A DNA stretch of 64,000 nt, from positions 1,674,001-1,738,000 of the forward strand of contig NZ_CP108036.1 in the NCBI RefSeq assembly GCF_036170895.1, given 5' to 3'. Below the pieces are notes generated by a model. It ran no database searches. It was not told where the DNA came from and saw nothing but the letters and a program-made list of their open reading frames with translations. The DNA is from Streptomyces erythrochromogenes (GTDB taxonomy: Bacteria > Actinomycetota > Actinomycetes > Streptomycetales > Streptomycetaceae). Below are positions 50,149-57,452 of this stretch, piece by piece. The position numbers were made by a program, and so were the translations under genes. The stretch's first letter is position 1. Each line of letters opens with the position of its first letter.

Positions 50149-51543
50149 TCACAGGGTCCGCAGGGCGCGGTCGAGGACGCGGACGCCGAAGTGGAGGGCC
50201 TCGACGGGGACCCGCTCGTCCACGCCGTGGAAGAGGGACCAGTAGTCGAAGCCGGGGGGCAGCTTCAGCGGGGAGAAGCCGTAGCCGGTGATGCCGAGCC
50301 GGGAGAACTGCTTGGCGTCGGTGCCGCCCGCCATGCAGAAGGGCACCACGTGCCCGTCCGGGTCGAACCGCTCGACGGACTCGCGCAGGACGGCGTAGGT
50401 CCGTCCGTCCACGGGAGCCTCGAGCGCGACCTCCCGGTGGTGGAACTCCCACGTGACGTCGGGGCCGGTGAGCGCGTCGAGGGTGGCGATGAACTCGGCC
50501 TCGCCGCCGGGCAGCATGCGGCCGTCGACGTAGGCGGTGGCCTGGCCCGGGATCACGTTCAGCTTGTAACCGGCGGTGAGCATGGTCGGGTTGGCGCTGT
50601 TGCGGACGGTCGCCTCGACGAGGACGGCGGCCGGGCCCAGCTTGCCGAGGAACGAGTCCAGGTCGAAGCCGGGGCGCCGCGGGTCGACCGACAGGCCCTG
50701 GAGGGCGGCGAGTTCGGTGATGCAGGCGGTGACGGTGTCGGTGAGCCGGACCGGCCATTCGTACGCGCCGATCCGGGCGACCGCGGCGGCGAGCCGGCTG
50801 ACGGCGTTGGCCTTGTTGGGCTTGGAGCCGTGGCCGGTGGTGCCGTGAGCCGTCAACTTGATCCAGGCCGTGCCGCGTTCACCGGCGGCGATCGGGTAGA
50901 GGGCCCGGCCGGGGCCGGTGTGGACGGTGAAGGCGCCGGATTCGCTCAGGCCCTCCGTGCAGCCTTCGAAGAGTTCCCGATGGTGGTCGGCGAGGAAGCC
51001 GGAGCCGTCGACGGCGCTGTCCTCCTCGTCGGCGGTGTAGGCGATCACGATGTCCCGGCGCGGGCGCACTCCCGCGCGCGCCCAGGCCCGTACGACGGCC
51101 AGCACCATCGCGTCCATGTTCTTCATGTCGACGGCGCCGCGGCCCCAGACGACACCGTCGCGGACCTCGCCGGAGAAGGGGTCCACGCTCCAGTCGGCGG
51201 CCTCGGCGGGGACCACGTCGAGGTGGCCGTGGACGAGGAGCGCGTCGGCGTAAGGGTCGGTGCCCTCGATCCGGGCGACCACGTTGGTGCGGCCCGGGGT
51301 GCGCTCCAGCAGGAGCGGTTCCAGGCCGGCGGCGGCGAGCCGTTCGGCGACGTACTCGGCGGCGGGCCGCTCCCGGCAGTCGCCACCGCCCCGGTTGGTG
51401 GTGTCGATCCTGATGAGGTCCGAGGTGAACCCGACGGCCTCGTCGAGGGCCACCGCGTCCACCGCGTCCGCGGCGGTCACGGCGGTCACGGCGTCGCCGG
51501 CTTCGACGGGAACCCCGGTGTCGATTGCGCGCATGTCAGCCAT
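50149..51543 (-). CDS. M20-family zinc metallopeptidase/amidohydrolase
   Basis: The 464-residue enzyme has the M20 catalytic layout: LLVHGHLDVVPAE (first metal His with the following Asp), VWGRGAVDMKNMD (bridging Asp), AYTADEEDSAVDG (catalytic Glu and metal Glu), and FHGVDERV with the late His. It removes residues from peptides or hydrolyses N-acyl amino acids. ATG 51543 overlaps the DppA-like gene stop by 8 bp (ATGGCTGA), and the S9 gene begins 13 bp after its own stop, so the three are one translational unit. Confidence 0.92.
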   Translation of the reverse strand: MADMRAIDTGVPVEAGDAVTAVTAADAVDAVALDEAVGFTSDLIRIDTTNRGGGDCRERPAAEYVAERLAAAGLEPLLLERTPGRTNVVARIEGTDPYADALLVHGHLDVVPAEAADWSVDPFSGEVRDGVVWGRGAVDMKNMDAMVLAVVRAWARAGVRPRRDIVIAYTADEEDSAVDGSGFLADHHRELFEGCTEGLSESGAFTVHTGPGRALYPIAAGERGTAWIKLTAHGTTGHGSKPNKANAVSRLAAAVARIGAYEWPVRLTDTVTACITELAALQGLSVDPRRPGFDLDSFLGKLGPAAVLVEATVRNSANPTMLTAGYKLNVIPGQATAYVDGRMLPGGEAEFIATLDALTGPDVTWEFHHREVALEAPVDGRTYAVLRESVERFDPDGHVVPFCMAGGTDAKQFSRLGITGYGFSPLKLPPGFDYWSLFHGVDERVPVEALHFGVRVLDRALRTL

Positions 51544-52372
51544 ACTGCTCCTCCACGGCCGCCGAGACGACCGTCGTGACCGCCTTGAAGGCCCGGATCC
51601 CCTCGTACATCGTCTCGCTGGTGTACGCGACCCTGCGCTCCCCGCTGCGCTGCACCCCCGGGACCACCGTGGCGGACATAGCCAGGTGTTCGGCGTCGAA
51701 CTCCAGCTCCACGGTGTACGGGCCGGCGCCGGGCACGGGCTCGCGCCGGCCTGCGAGGGCGGTGGCCGCCTTGGCCGCGGTCCGGATGTCGGCGGCGGTG
51801 CGGGCCGGGGTCCGGCAGACGGCGGCGTAGCGCGAGACGTGGTCCTTGACCGCGACGGTCACGGCCTGCGGGGCGTAGCCGGCGGCGTCCACGCAGGTCA
51901 GGTCGTCGCCCGTGACCAGGATGACCGGGACGCCGTACTCGGCGACGACGTGGGCGTTGAGCAGGCCCTCGCTCGCGCGGGTCCCGTTGAGCCAGACGCC
52001 GGTGATGGAGTTGGCGAGGTAGGTGTGGGCGAGCACGCCTTCGGAGCCGGCGCCCGTGTGGTAGCCGACGAAGGCGATGCCGTCGACGTCGCCGCGCTGG
52101 ACGCCCTCGACCATGGAGAGGGACTTGTGGCGGCCGGTGAGCATCTCCGCGCGGGCGTCGAGGCGCTCCAGCAGCAGGTTGCGCATGGTCCAGTGGGCCT
52201 CGTTGACGACGACCTGGTCGGCGCCGCCGTCGTAGAAGCCGAGCACGGCGGCGTTGACGTCGGAGGTGAACATCCCGCGGCAGCGCTCCCACTGGGGCGT
52301 GCCGGGCAGCACGTCCGCGGGCCAGGTGACGCCGGTGGCGCCTTCCATGTCGGCGGAGATGAGGATCTTCAT
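51536..52372 (-). CDS. dppA: M55-family D-aminopeptidase (DppA-like)
   Basis: The 278-residue enzyme closely follows B. subtilis DppA: ISADMEGATGV supplies Asp8 and Glu10, VVNEAHWTMRN supplies His60, FVGYHTGAGS supplies His105, VLAHTY supplies His116 and TRASEGLLNA supplies Glu135, nearly all at the positions expected from DppA. It is expected to release N-terminal D-Ala or D-Ser residues from peptides, for instance from peptidoglycan stem peptides. It is the first gene of the peptidase operon and overlaps the M20 gene. ATG 52372. Confidence 0.9.
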   Translation of the reverse strand: MKILISADMEGATGVTWPADVLPGTPQWERCRGMFTSDVNAAVLGFYDGGADQVVVNEAHWTMRNLLLERLDARAEMLTGRHKSLSMVEGVQRGDVDGIAFVGYHTGAGSEGVLAHTYLANSITGVWLNGTRASEGLLNAHVVAEYGVPVILVTGDDLTCVDAAGYAPQAVTVAVKDHVSRYAAVCRTPARTAADIRTAAKAATALAGRREPVPGAGPYTVELEFDAEHLAMSATVVPGVQRSGERRVAYTSETMYEGIRAFKAVTTVVSAAVEEQYG

Positions 52373-52483
52373 CGGGCCCCCGGGCAGTCGGTTGCGCGGT
52401 CGCGCGCGACGCGGCCGGCACGCGCTGCGCCCAGCCTAAGGGCTCTCCCCCCGTCCGGGGTGGATCAGCGCGCGGCGTCGGTT

Positions 52484-52609
52484 CCGGGGCACGGCGGGGC
52501 GGAGCCGGGGCACGGCGGGGGCGGAGCCGGGGCACGGCGGGGAGAGGCCGGGAGGGGGCCCGGGAGGGGGCCGGGAGGGGGCCCGGGAGGGGGCCGGGAG
52601 GGCCCGGGG
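52484..52609. repeat. G-rich tandem repeats in the spacer before the peptidase operon
   Basis: The 311-bp spacer 52373-52683 holds no gene. It contains three exact copies of CCGGGGCACGGCGGGG (52484-52499, 52505-52520, 52527-52542; period 21-22 bp). About five copies of a CCGGGAGGGGG-like unit follow (52543-52609; period 11-13 bp). The sequence separates the divergently oriented end of the SRPBCC gene from the start side of dppA. G-runs could form quadruplex or other structures. Confidence 0.85.
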
Positions 52610-52683
52610 CGGAAAGTCCACCCGATCCGGTGAGGCGGCCGGACCCTGCCCGGGCCCCGCCCGGGCCCGGGCAACAGCCTTGC

Positions 52684-53133
52684 TCAGGCCTTGCCTTCGA
52701 CCTCCGCGGCCAGGTTGGCCAGCAGGGTGTCGTAGATGCGGCCGAGGCCCTTGGGCGCGAAGGTGCGCTCGAAGAAGCCGCCGATGCCGCCGGCGCCGTT
52801 CCACACGGTGGTGACGACGGCCTTGGACCTGCCCTCGCCGGCCGGGGTGACCACCCAGGTGGTGACCATGGAGGAGTTGCGGTCCGTCTCCACGAGCTGC
52901 CCGTCGGTGGGCTCGGTGACCTCCAGCAGGCAGTCGCGCACGCGCTTGCTGGTGGCCTGGAGCTTCCAGTGCACCAGGGTGCCCTCGCCGTCGCCGCCCT
53001 CACGCACCTCGTACTCGCTGAAGTGCTCGGGCAGCAGCTTGCCCCGGGTTCCGCTGTAGTCGGCCAGCGTGTCGAAGACCGTCTCCGCGTCGGCCCCGAT
53101 GATGCGCTCCGTGGTGGCCTCGACCTGCGCCAT
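52684..53133 (-). CDS. SRPBCC family (polyketide cyclase/START-like) protein
   Basis: The 149-residue protein has the helix-grip fold: an opening strand VEATTERIIGADAETVFDTL, then VHWKLQATSKRVRDCLLEV, VVTTVWNGAGGIGGFFERTF, and a long C-terminal helix IYDTLLANLAAEVEG. It binds a hydrophobic ligand or acts as a lipid/aromatic cyclase-like protein; no catalytic site can be defined. It is divergent from the radical-SAM gene across 164 bp that contain the LexA-type box, so its own promoter may lie close to that site. Confidence 0.85.
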   Translation of the reverse strand: MAQVEATTERIIGADAETVFDTLADYSGTRGKLLPEHFSEYEVREGGDGEGTLVHWKLQATSKRVRDCLLEVTEPTDGQLVETDRNSSMVTTWVVTPAGEGRSKAVVTTVWNGAGGIGGFFERTFAPKGLGRIYDTLLANLAAEVEGKA

Positions 53134-53250
53134 AGCTGTTCCTCCAGCAGTTGTGTCCGCTCGTCACGGCGAAGCCAACCACCTCCGGGGCGGTGGCCCA
53201 AATCCGGGCCGGTCGCCGACCGGCAAGGTTCCACGCCCGCACGATCATGG

Positions 53251-53262
53251 GAACATTTGTTC
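53251..53262. promoter_or_regulatory. LexA-type SOS box GAAC-ATTT-GTTC
   Basis: A perfect 4-bp dyad GAAC-N4-GTTC, the core of the actinobacterial LexA box, lies 36 bp before the radical-SAM start codon and abuts a TATTCT (53263-53268) that could be its -10 element. LexA binding would then block the promoter until DNA damage. Confidence 0.6.
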
Positions 53263-53297
53263 TATTCTCTCGGCAGAGCCAGCAAGGGAGGCGCACC

Positions 53298-54329
53298 ATG
53301 CGCTGGGAGAACCTGACCGAAGGCCCCGCGGGGCCGGCCGCGCTCTTCGGGGCCGGCGCGGTCGTGACGCGCACCATCGACACACCCGAGTTCCGGGGGA
53401 TCACCTTCCACGAGGTGCGGGCCCGGTCGATCGTCAACCGGGTCCCCGGCGCCTCGCGCATGCCGTTCGAATGGACCGTCAACCCCTACCGCGGCTGCAG
53501 CCACGCATGCGTGTACTGCTTCGCCCGCAAGACGCACGGCTATCTCGACCTCGACACCGGCCTCGGCTTCGACTCCCAGATCGTGGTCAAGACCAACGCC
53601 CCCGAACTGCTGCGCCGCGAGCTCGCCGCGCCCCGCTGGACCGGCGCGCACATCGCCATGGGCACCAATGTGGACTGCTACCAGCGCGCCGAGGGCCGCT
53701 ACCGGCTGATGCCCGGGATCATCGAGGCCCTGCGCGACCGCGCCAATCCCTTCTCGATCCTCACGAAGGGCACGCTGATCCTCCGGGACCTCCCGCTCCT
53801 GCGCGAGGCCGCCGAGGTCACCGAGGTCGGGATCTCGGTCTCCGTCGGCTTCACCGACACGCCCCTGTGGCGGACCGTGGAGCCCGGGACGCCCTCCCCC
53901 GCCGCCCGGCTGAACGCCGTGCGGACGCTGACCGACGCCGGGATCGAGTGCGGGGTGCTGATGGCCCCGGTGATCCCCTTCCTCGGCGACTCCCCCGCGC
54001 AGCTGCGGGCCACCGTGCGGGCCGTCGCCGAGTCCGGCGCCACCTCCGTGACACCCCTGGTACTCCATCTGCGGCCCGGGGCCCGCGAGTGGTTCACCGC
54101 CTGGCTGGGCGAGCACCACCCGCACCTCGTCGAGCGCTACGAGCGGATGTACGCGGGCGGCTCGTACGCGCCCACCTGGTACCAGCGCATGATCACCCGC
54201 CAAGTCCACGAACTGGCGGCCGAATTCGGCATCGGCCCGGCCCGGCGGGGCGCGACCCGCCGGACCGCCGGCCCCGAACGCCGGGACGGACCCGAGCCGG
54301 CCGGGGCCACCCAGCTCACCCTCCTCTGA
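53298..54329 (+). CDS. Rv2578c-family radical SAM protein
   Basis: The 343-residue protein binds a [4Fe-4S] cluster through NPYRGCSHACVYCFARKTH (Cys67, Cys71, Cys74; CxxxCxxC). A radical SAM barrel follows, with IAMGTNVDCYQRAEGRYRL and FSILTKGTLILRDLPLL. It matches the actinobacterial Rv2578c family, related to spore photoproduct lyase, and the upstream LexA-type box fits a DNA-repair or damage role. The reaction is not known. ATG 53298 follows AAGGGAGG. The C-terminal 40 residues are Arg/Pro-rich and probably disordered. Confidence 0.9.
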   Translation: MRWENLTEGPAGPAALFGAGAVVTRTIDTPEFRGITFHEVRARSIVNRVPGASRMPFEWTVNPYRGCSHACVYCFARKTHGYLDLDTGLGFDSQIVVKTNAPELLRRELAAPRWTGAHIAMGTNVDCYQRAEGRYRLMPGIIEALRDRANPFSILTKGTLILRDLPLLREAAEVTEVGISVSVGFTDTPLWRTVEPGTPSPAARLNAVRTLTDAGIECGVLMAPVIPFLGDSPAQLRATVRAVAESGATSVTPLVLHLRPGAREWFTAWLGEHHPHLVERYERMYAGGSYAPTWYQRMITRQVHELAAEFGIGPARRGATRRTAGPERRDGPEPAGATQLTLL

Positions 54330-54441
54330 CGTCCATCACGCCCTGAACGGTCATCACATCGGGCCAATAGCCATTCCAATCCCGTCTTCCAGGCGTGGTT
54401 TCCGGGACGATTCCGCCCAGAACCCTCGGCTGGGAGGCCCC

Positions 54442-56016
54442 ATGCTCCACCCCTTGAAGAAGCGCGCCGCCGTCCTGCTGGCGATCTCCACCGTCGCCGC
54501 CGCCCTCGCGAGTCCGGTGACGGCCGCCCCGGCCTCGCCCGCCCCGGCCGCGGCGGCCGCACAGGCCGCCCTGCGCTGGACCGGCTGCGCGACGCCCCGC
54601 TACCCGACGCTGCAGTGCGCGTCCCTCAAGGTGCCTCTCGACCACGACCGGCCCGCCGGCCGGACGATCACGCTCGCGCTGACCCGGGTCCCCCACACCG
54701 CCAAGACCTCCCAGGGCCCGCTGCTGGTCAACCCGGGCGGTCCGGGCGGCAGCGGGCGCGCGCTCGCCGGGTTCGTCGCCTCCACGCTGCCCAAGGACGT
54801 GGCCGCGCAGTACGACGTCATCGGCTTCGACCCCCGGGGCGTCGGCAAGAGCGAGCCCGCCCTCGACTGCGGGGCCGGGCACTTCACCCCGGTGCGGCCC
54901 GACTCCGTGCCGCAGGACGCGGCCACCGAGCACGCCAACCTGGACCGCGTACGGGCCTTCGCCGAGTCCTGCGGCGCCAAGCACGCGGACGTGCTGCCGC
55001 ACATCGACACCGTCTCGGCCGCCCGGGACATCGAGGTGCTGCGCACCGCCCTCGGCGCGGAGCGCATCAGCTACTTCGGCTACTCCTACGGGACCTACCT
55101 GGGCGCGGTGTACGCCAAGCGCCACCCGGGCCGGGTGCACCGGCTCGTCCTGGACTCCGTCGTCGACCCGAACGGCGTCTGGTACCAGGACAACCTCTCC
55201 CAGGACCTCGCCTTCGACGCCCGCCACAAGGCGTTCCTGGCGTGGGTGGCGCGGCACGACGCCACCTACCGGCTCGGCACCGACCCGGCGGCGGTCGAGG
55301 CGCGCTGGTACGCGATGCGGCAGGCGCTGCGCGGGACCCCGGCCGGCGGCAAGGTGGGCCCGTCGGAGCTGGAGGACACCTACATGCCGGGCGGCTACTA
55401 CAACGGCTACTGGCCCAACCTGGCCGAGGCCTTCGCGGCGTACGCGGTGAAGAAGGACCCGAAGCCCCTGGTGGCGGCGTACGAGCGGTTCGGAGCGGTG
55501 GAGCCCTCGGCGGGCAACAGCTACAGCGTCTACACCGCGGTCCAGTGCCGGGACTCGGCCTGGCCCCGGGACTGGAACGAGTGGCGCGCGGACATGTGGC
55601 GCACCCACACCAAGGCGCCGTTCATGACCTGGAACAACGCCTGGTACAACGCGCCGTGCGCGTTCTGGCCGACCGAGCCGCTCCGGGCCCCGGACGTGAC
55701 CAACGCGGATCTGCCTCCCGCCCTGCTCCTGCAGGCGACGGACGACGCGGCGACCCCCTTCGAGGGGGCGGTCAGCATGCGGGAGAAGCTGTCGGGCTCG
55801 GCCCTGGTGGTCGAGGAGGGCGGCGGCAACCACGGCATCGCCCTGAGCGGGAACAAGTGCCTGGACGAGAAGGTGGCGGCCTACCTGAGGACCGGGCAGG
55901 CCGCGGACGCCACCTGCCCGGCGCAGGCGGCCCCGCAGCCGACGACGGCGACGCGGGCCGTGCCGTCCTCGGCGGGCGGCGCCGCCCTGCACGGCCTGCT
56001 GGGCTTCCGCGGCTGA
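54442..56016 (+). CDS. Secreted S33-family alpha/beta-hydrolase peptidase (tripeptidyl aminopeptidase-like)
   Basis: The 524-residue protein has a signal peptide of about 28 residues (KKRAAVLLAISTVAAALAS) and an Ala/Pro stretch. The S33 fold follows: oxyanion region LLVNPGGPGGSGR, nucleophile FGYSYGTYLG (Ser215), acid ATDDAATPFEG (about Asp434) and His464 in GGGNHGIAL. Streptomycete relatives (Tap, SlpD, SlpE) release tripeptides or dipeptides outside the cell, helping to process secreted proteins and peptides. ATG 54442 follows GGGAGG. The last 40 residues are a low-complexity tail. Confidence 0.9.
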   Translation: MLHPLKKRAAVLLAISTVAAALASPVTAAPASPAPAAAAAQAALRWTGCATPRYPTLQCASLKVPLDHDRPAGRTITLALTRVPHTAKTSQGPLLVNPGGPGGSGRALAGFVASTLPKDVAAQYDVIGFDPRGVGKSEPALDCGAGHFTPVRPDSVPQDAATEHANLDRVRAFAESCGAKHADVLPHIDTVSAARDIEVLRTALGAERISYFGYSYGTYLGAVYAKRHPGRVHRLVLDSVVDPNGVWYQDNLSQDLAFDARHKAFLAWVARHDATYRLGTDPAAVEARWYAMRQALRGTPAGGKVGPSELEDTYMPGGYYNGYWPNLAEAFAAYAVKKDPKPLVAAYERFGAVEPSAGNSYSVYTAVQCRDSAWPRDWNEWRADMWRTHTKAPFMTWNNAWYNAPCAFWPTEPLRAPDVTNADLPPALLLQATDDAATPFEGAVSMREKLSGSALVVEEGGGNHGIALSGNKCLDEKVAAYLRTGQAADATCPAQAAPQPTTATRAVPSSAGGAALHGLLGFRG

Positions 56017-56040
56017 TCTTCACAGGGCACGATCGTGCCC

Positions 56041-56487
56041 ATGACCATCACGCCTGAGCACGGCCACCTCACCCGCGTCCACGCCCCGGAGGGCGTCAGC
56101 CCCGGTACCGGATACAGCCACGTCGTCTGGGGCACCGGGCGGTTCGTCGCCGTCTCCGGCCAGTGCGCCTTCGACGAGAAGGGCGAGGTGGTCGGCGAAG
56201 GCGACGCCGCCGCCCAGGCCCGCCAGGTGTTCGAGAACCTGCGCCGGTGCCTGGCGGCGGCCGGGGCCACCTTCGACGACGTCGTGAAACTGACCTACTT
56301 CGTCACGGACGTGGCGCACCTCCCCGCGGTGCGGGCCGCCCGTGACGCGGTCATCCCCGCGGACCGCCTCCCGGCCTCCTCGGCGGTCCAGGTCGCGGCC
56401 CTGGTCCGTCCCGAGCTCCTGCTGGAGGTGGAGGCCTTCGCGGTCGTCCCGGCACAGCCCCCGGCGACGGCCCCGGCCCGGCCCTGA
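56041..56487 (+). CDS. RidA-family protein (YjgF/YER057c/UK114)
   Basis: The 148-residue protein has the RidA pattern: VAVSGQCAFDEKGEVVGEGD, QARQVFENLRRCLAAAGATF, VVKLTYFVTDVAHL and SSAVQVAALVRPELLLEVEA. The arginine that binds the 2-imino acid carboxylate in canonical RidA (usually near the end, PxxxRxxV) does not stand out: the segment is LPASSAVQVAALV, so it belongs to a divergent subgroup whose enamine/imine deaminase activity is uncertain. ATG 56041; a GTG at 56035 is also in frame. It ends 10 bp from the convergent HEAT-repeat gene. Confidence 0.87.
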   Translation: MTITPEHGHLTRVHAPEGVSPGTGYSHVVWGTGRFVAVSGQCAFDEKGEVVGEGDAAAQARQVFENLRRCLAAAGATFDDVVKLTYFVTDVAHLPAVRAARDAVIPADRLPASSAVQVAALVRPELLLEVEAFAVVPAQPPATAPARP

Positions 56488-56497
56488 TCCACCGGCC

Positions 56498-57055
56498 CTA
56501 GCCGGGAGGCAGGCCGCGCAGCGCGGTCGTCGCGGCCACCGCCAGGCGGGGGTGGGACTGGGCGCGGGTGAGGAGTTCGCGTGCGCGGGGGTCGCCGAGG
56601 GCGCCCAGGCCCTCGACGCAGGCCAGGGCCACCCGCCAGTAGGGATCGTTCGGGGACAGCAGCCGCGACAGGGTGGTGAGCAGGGCCGGTACGGACTCGG
56701 GGGCGCGCAGGGCGGTGAGCAGCCGGACGGGCTGGAGGGCGTAGGCCGTGCGCAGGCCGTTGGTGGCGAGGGCCGCGGCCGCGCGGGCGGTGCGCGGGTC
56801 GCCGAGGGCGGCCAGGGCCTCGGCGGCGGCCGCGCAGCGGGGCGGGTCCCGGTGGTTGAGGAGCAGCACGAGGGATTCGAAGGCGCGCCGGTCCCCGGCG
56901 AGCCCGAGCCGGTACGCGGCCAGCTCGCGGGCCCACAGGGGCAGCCCGGCCGAGGTCAGTGAGTCCGCCAGCGCGTCGGGGCCGGCCGCGAGCAGCACCT
57001 CGTACTCGGGCGACCCGCCCGCCTCCGCCCGCAAGCGCTCCAGCACGTCGTTCAC
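56498..57055 (-). CDS. HEAT-repeat adaptor protein
   Basis: The 185-residue protein consists of paired helices with HEAT/PBS-lyase-like repeats (LPLWARELAAYRLGLAGDRR, CAAAAEALAALGDPRTARA, VALACVEGLGALGDPRARE). It is a protein-binding scaffold with no catalytic sign. GTG 57055 is preceded by AGGGTGGG. It is divergent from the hydroxyacyl-CoA dehydrogenase gene across 397 bp, and nothing in its sequence links it to that pathway. Confidence 0.8.
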   Translation of the reverse strand: MNDVLERLRAEAGGSPEYEVLLAAGPDALADSLTSAGLPLWARELAAYRLGLAGDRRAFESLVLLLNHRDPPRCAAAAEALAALGDPRTARAAAALATNGLRTAYALQPVRLLTALRAPESVPALLTTLSRLLSPNDPYWRVALACVEGLGALGDPRARELLTRAQSHPRLAVAATTALRGLPPG

Positions 57056-57119
57056 GCGGCCCACCCTAGGCGGGCGGGGCGGTCGGCACGCCGGGTTCCC
57101 GCAGATGATCAAGGCCGGT

Positions 57120-57201
57120 TGATCGATGATCGATGATCGGTACATTTCGGCGGTACAGGTCACATCTCCGCGCTCTGGCGCACCAGTTACCGGCGAGTTA
57201 C
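57120..57201. promoter_or_regulatory. Regulatory region upstream of the 3-hydroxyacyl-CoA dehydrogenase gene
   Basis: The 397-bp spacer 57056-57452 holds no convincing gene. Near its start lie three overlapping GATCGATGATC-type copies (57120-57140), then TCGGCGGTACAGGTCA (57147-57162) and a direct repeat AGTTAC-CGGCG-AGTTAC (57185-57201). Related TGATCGAT, TCGGCGGTA and CAGGTCA words recur upstream of ccr, suggesting a shared regulator. The rest is G+C-rich leader. Confidence 0.45.
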
Positions 57202-57452
57202 TGTCGTTGCAACACGTACGAGGGCGGCCTGGTGACGCAGCCGCCTCGTGCCGGTCGGTTCGTTCTCGCATGCACGGTATGGCCCCGGGACAGGGTCCTG
57301 CCGCTTCCACCCCCGGGGTTCCTCCCCGCCGGGTTCCCGTCCGGGCGGTTCCCGCCCCGGGCTCCTCACCGCACGGCACTCCGTACGGCATCCGCGCGCG
57401 CCGTGCGCCGCGCGCCCCCTCAGTCGTCACCCTCTTCCACTGGAGTCCCTCG

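Noticed and set aside
52484..52609. Possible CRISPR-like array
   Set aside because: Repeats are too short and adjacent, the spacing (5-6 bp between copies) cannot hold spacers, and no cas genes are nearby. They are simple G-rich tandem repeats.
57126..57452. N-terminal extension of the 3-hydroxyacyl-CoA dehydrogenase starting at 57126
   Set aside because: The extra 109 residues are low-complexity and cover the regulatory repeats. ATG 57453 has a ribosome-binding site and begins directly before the NAD-binding fold.
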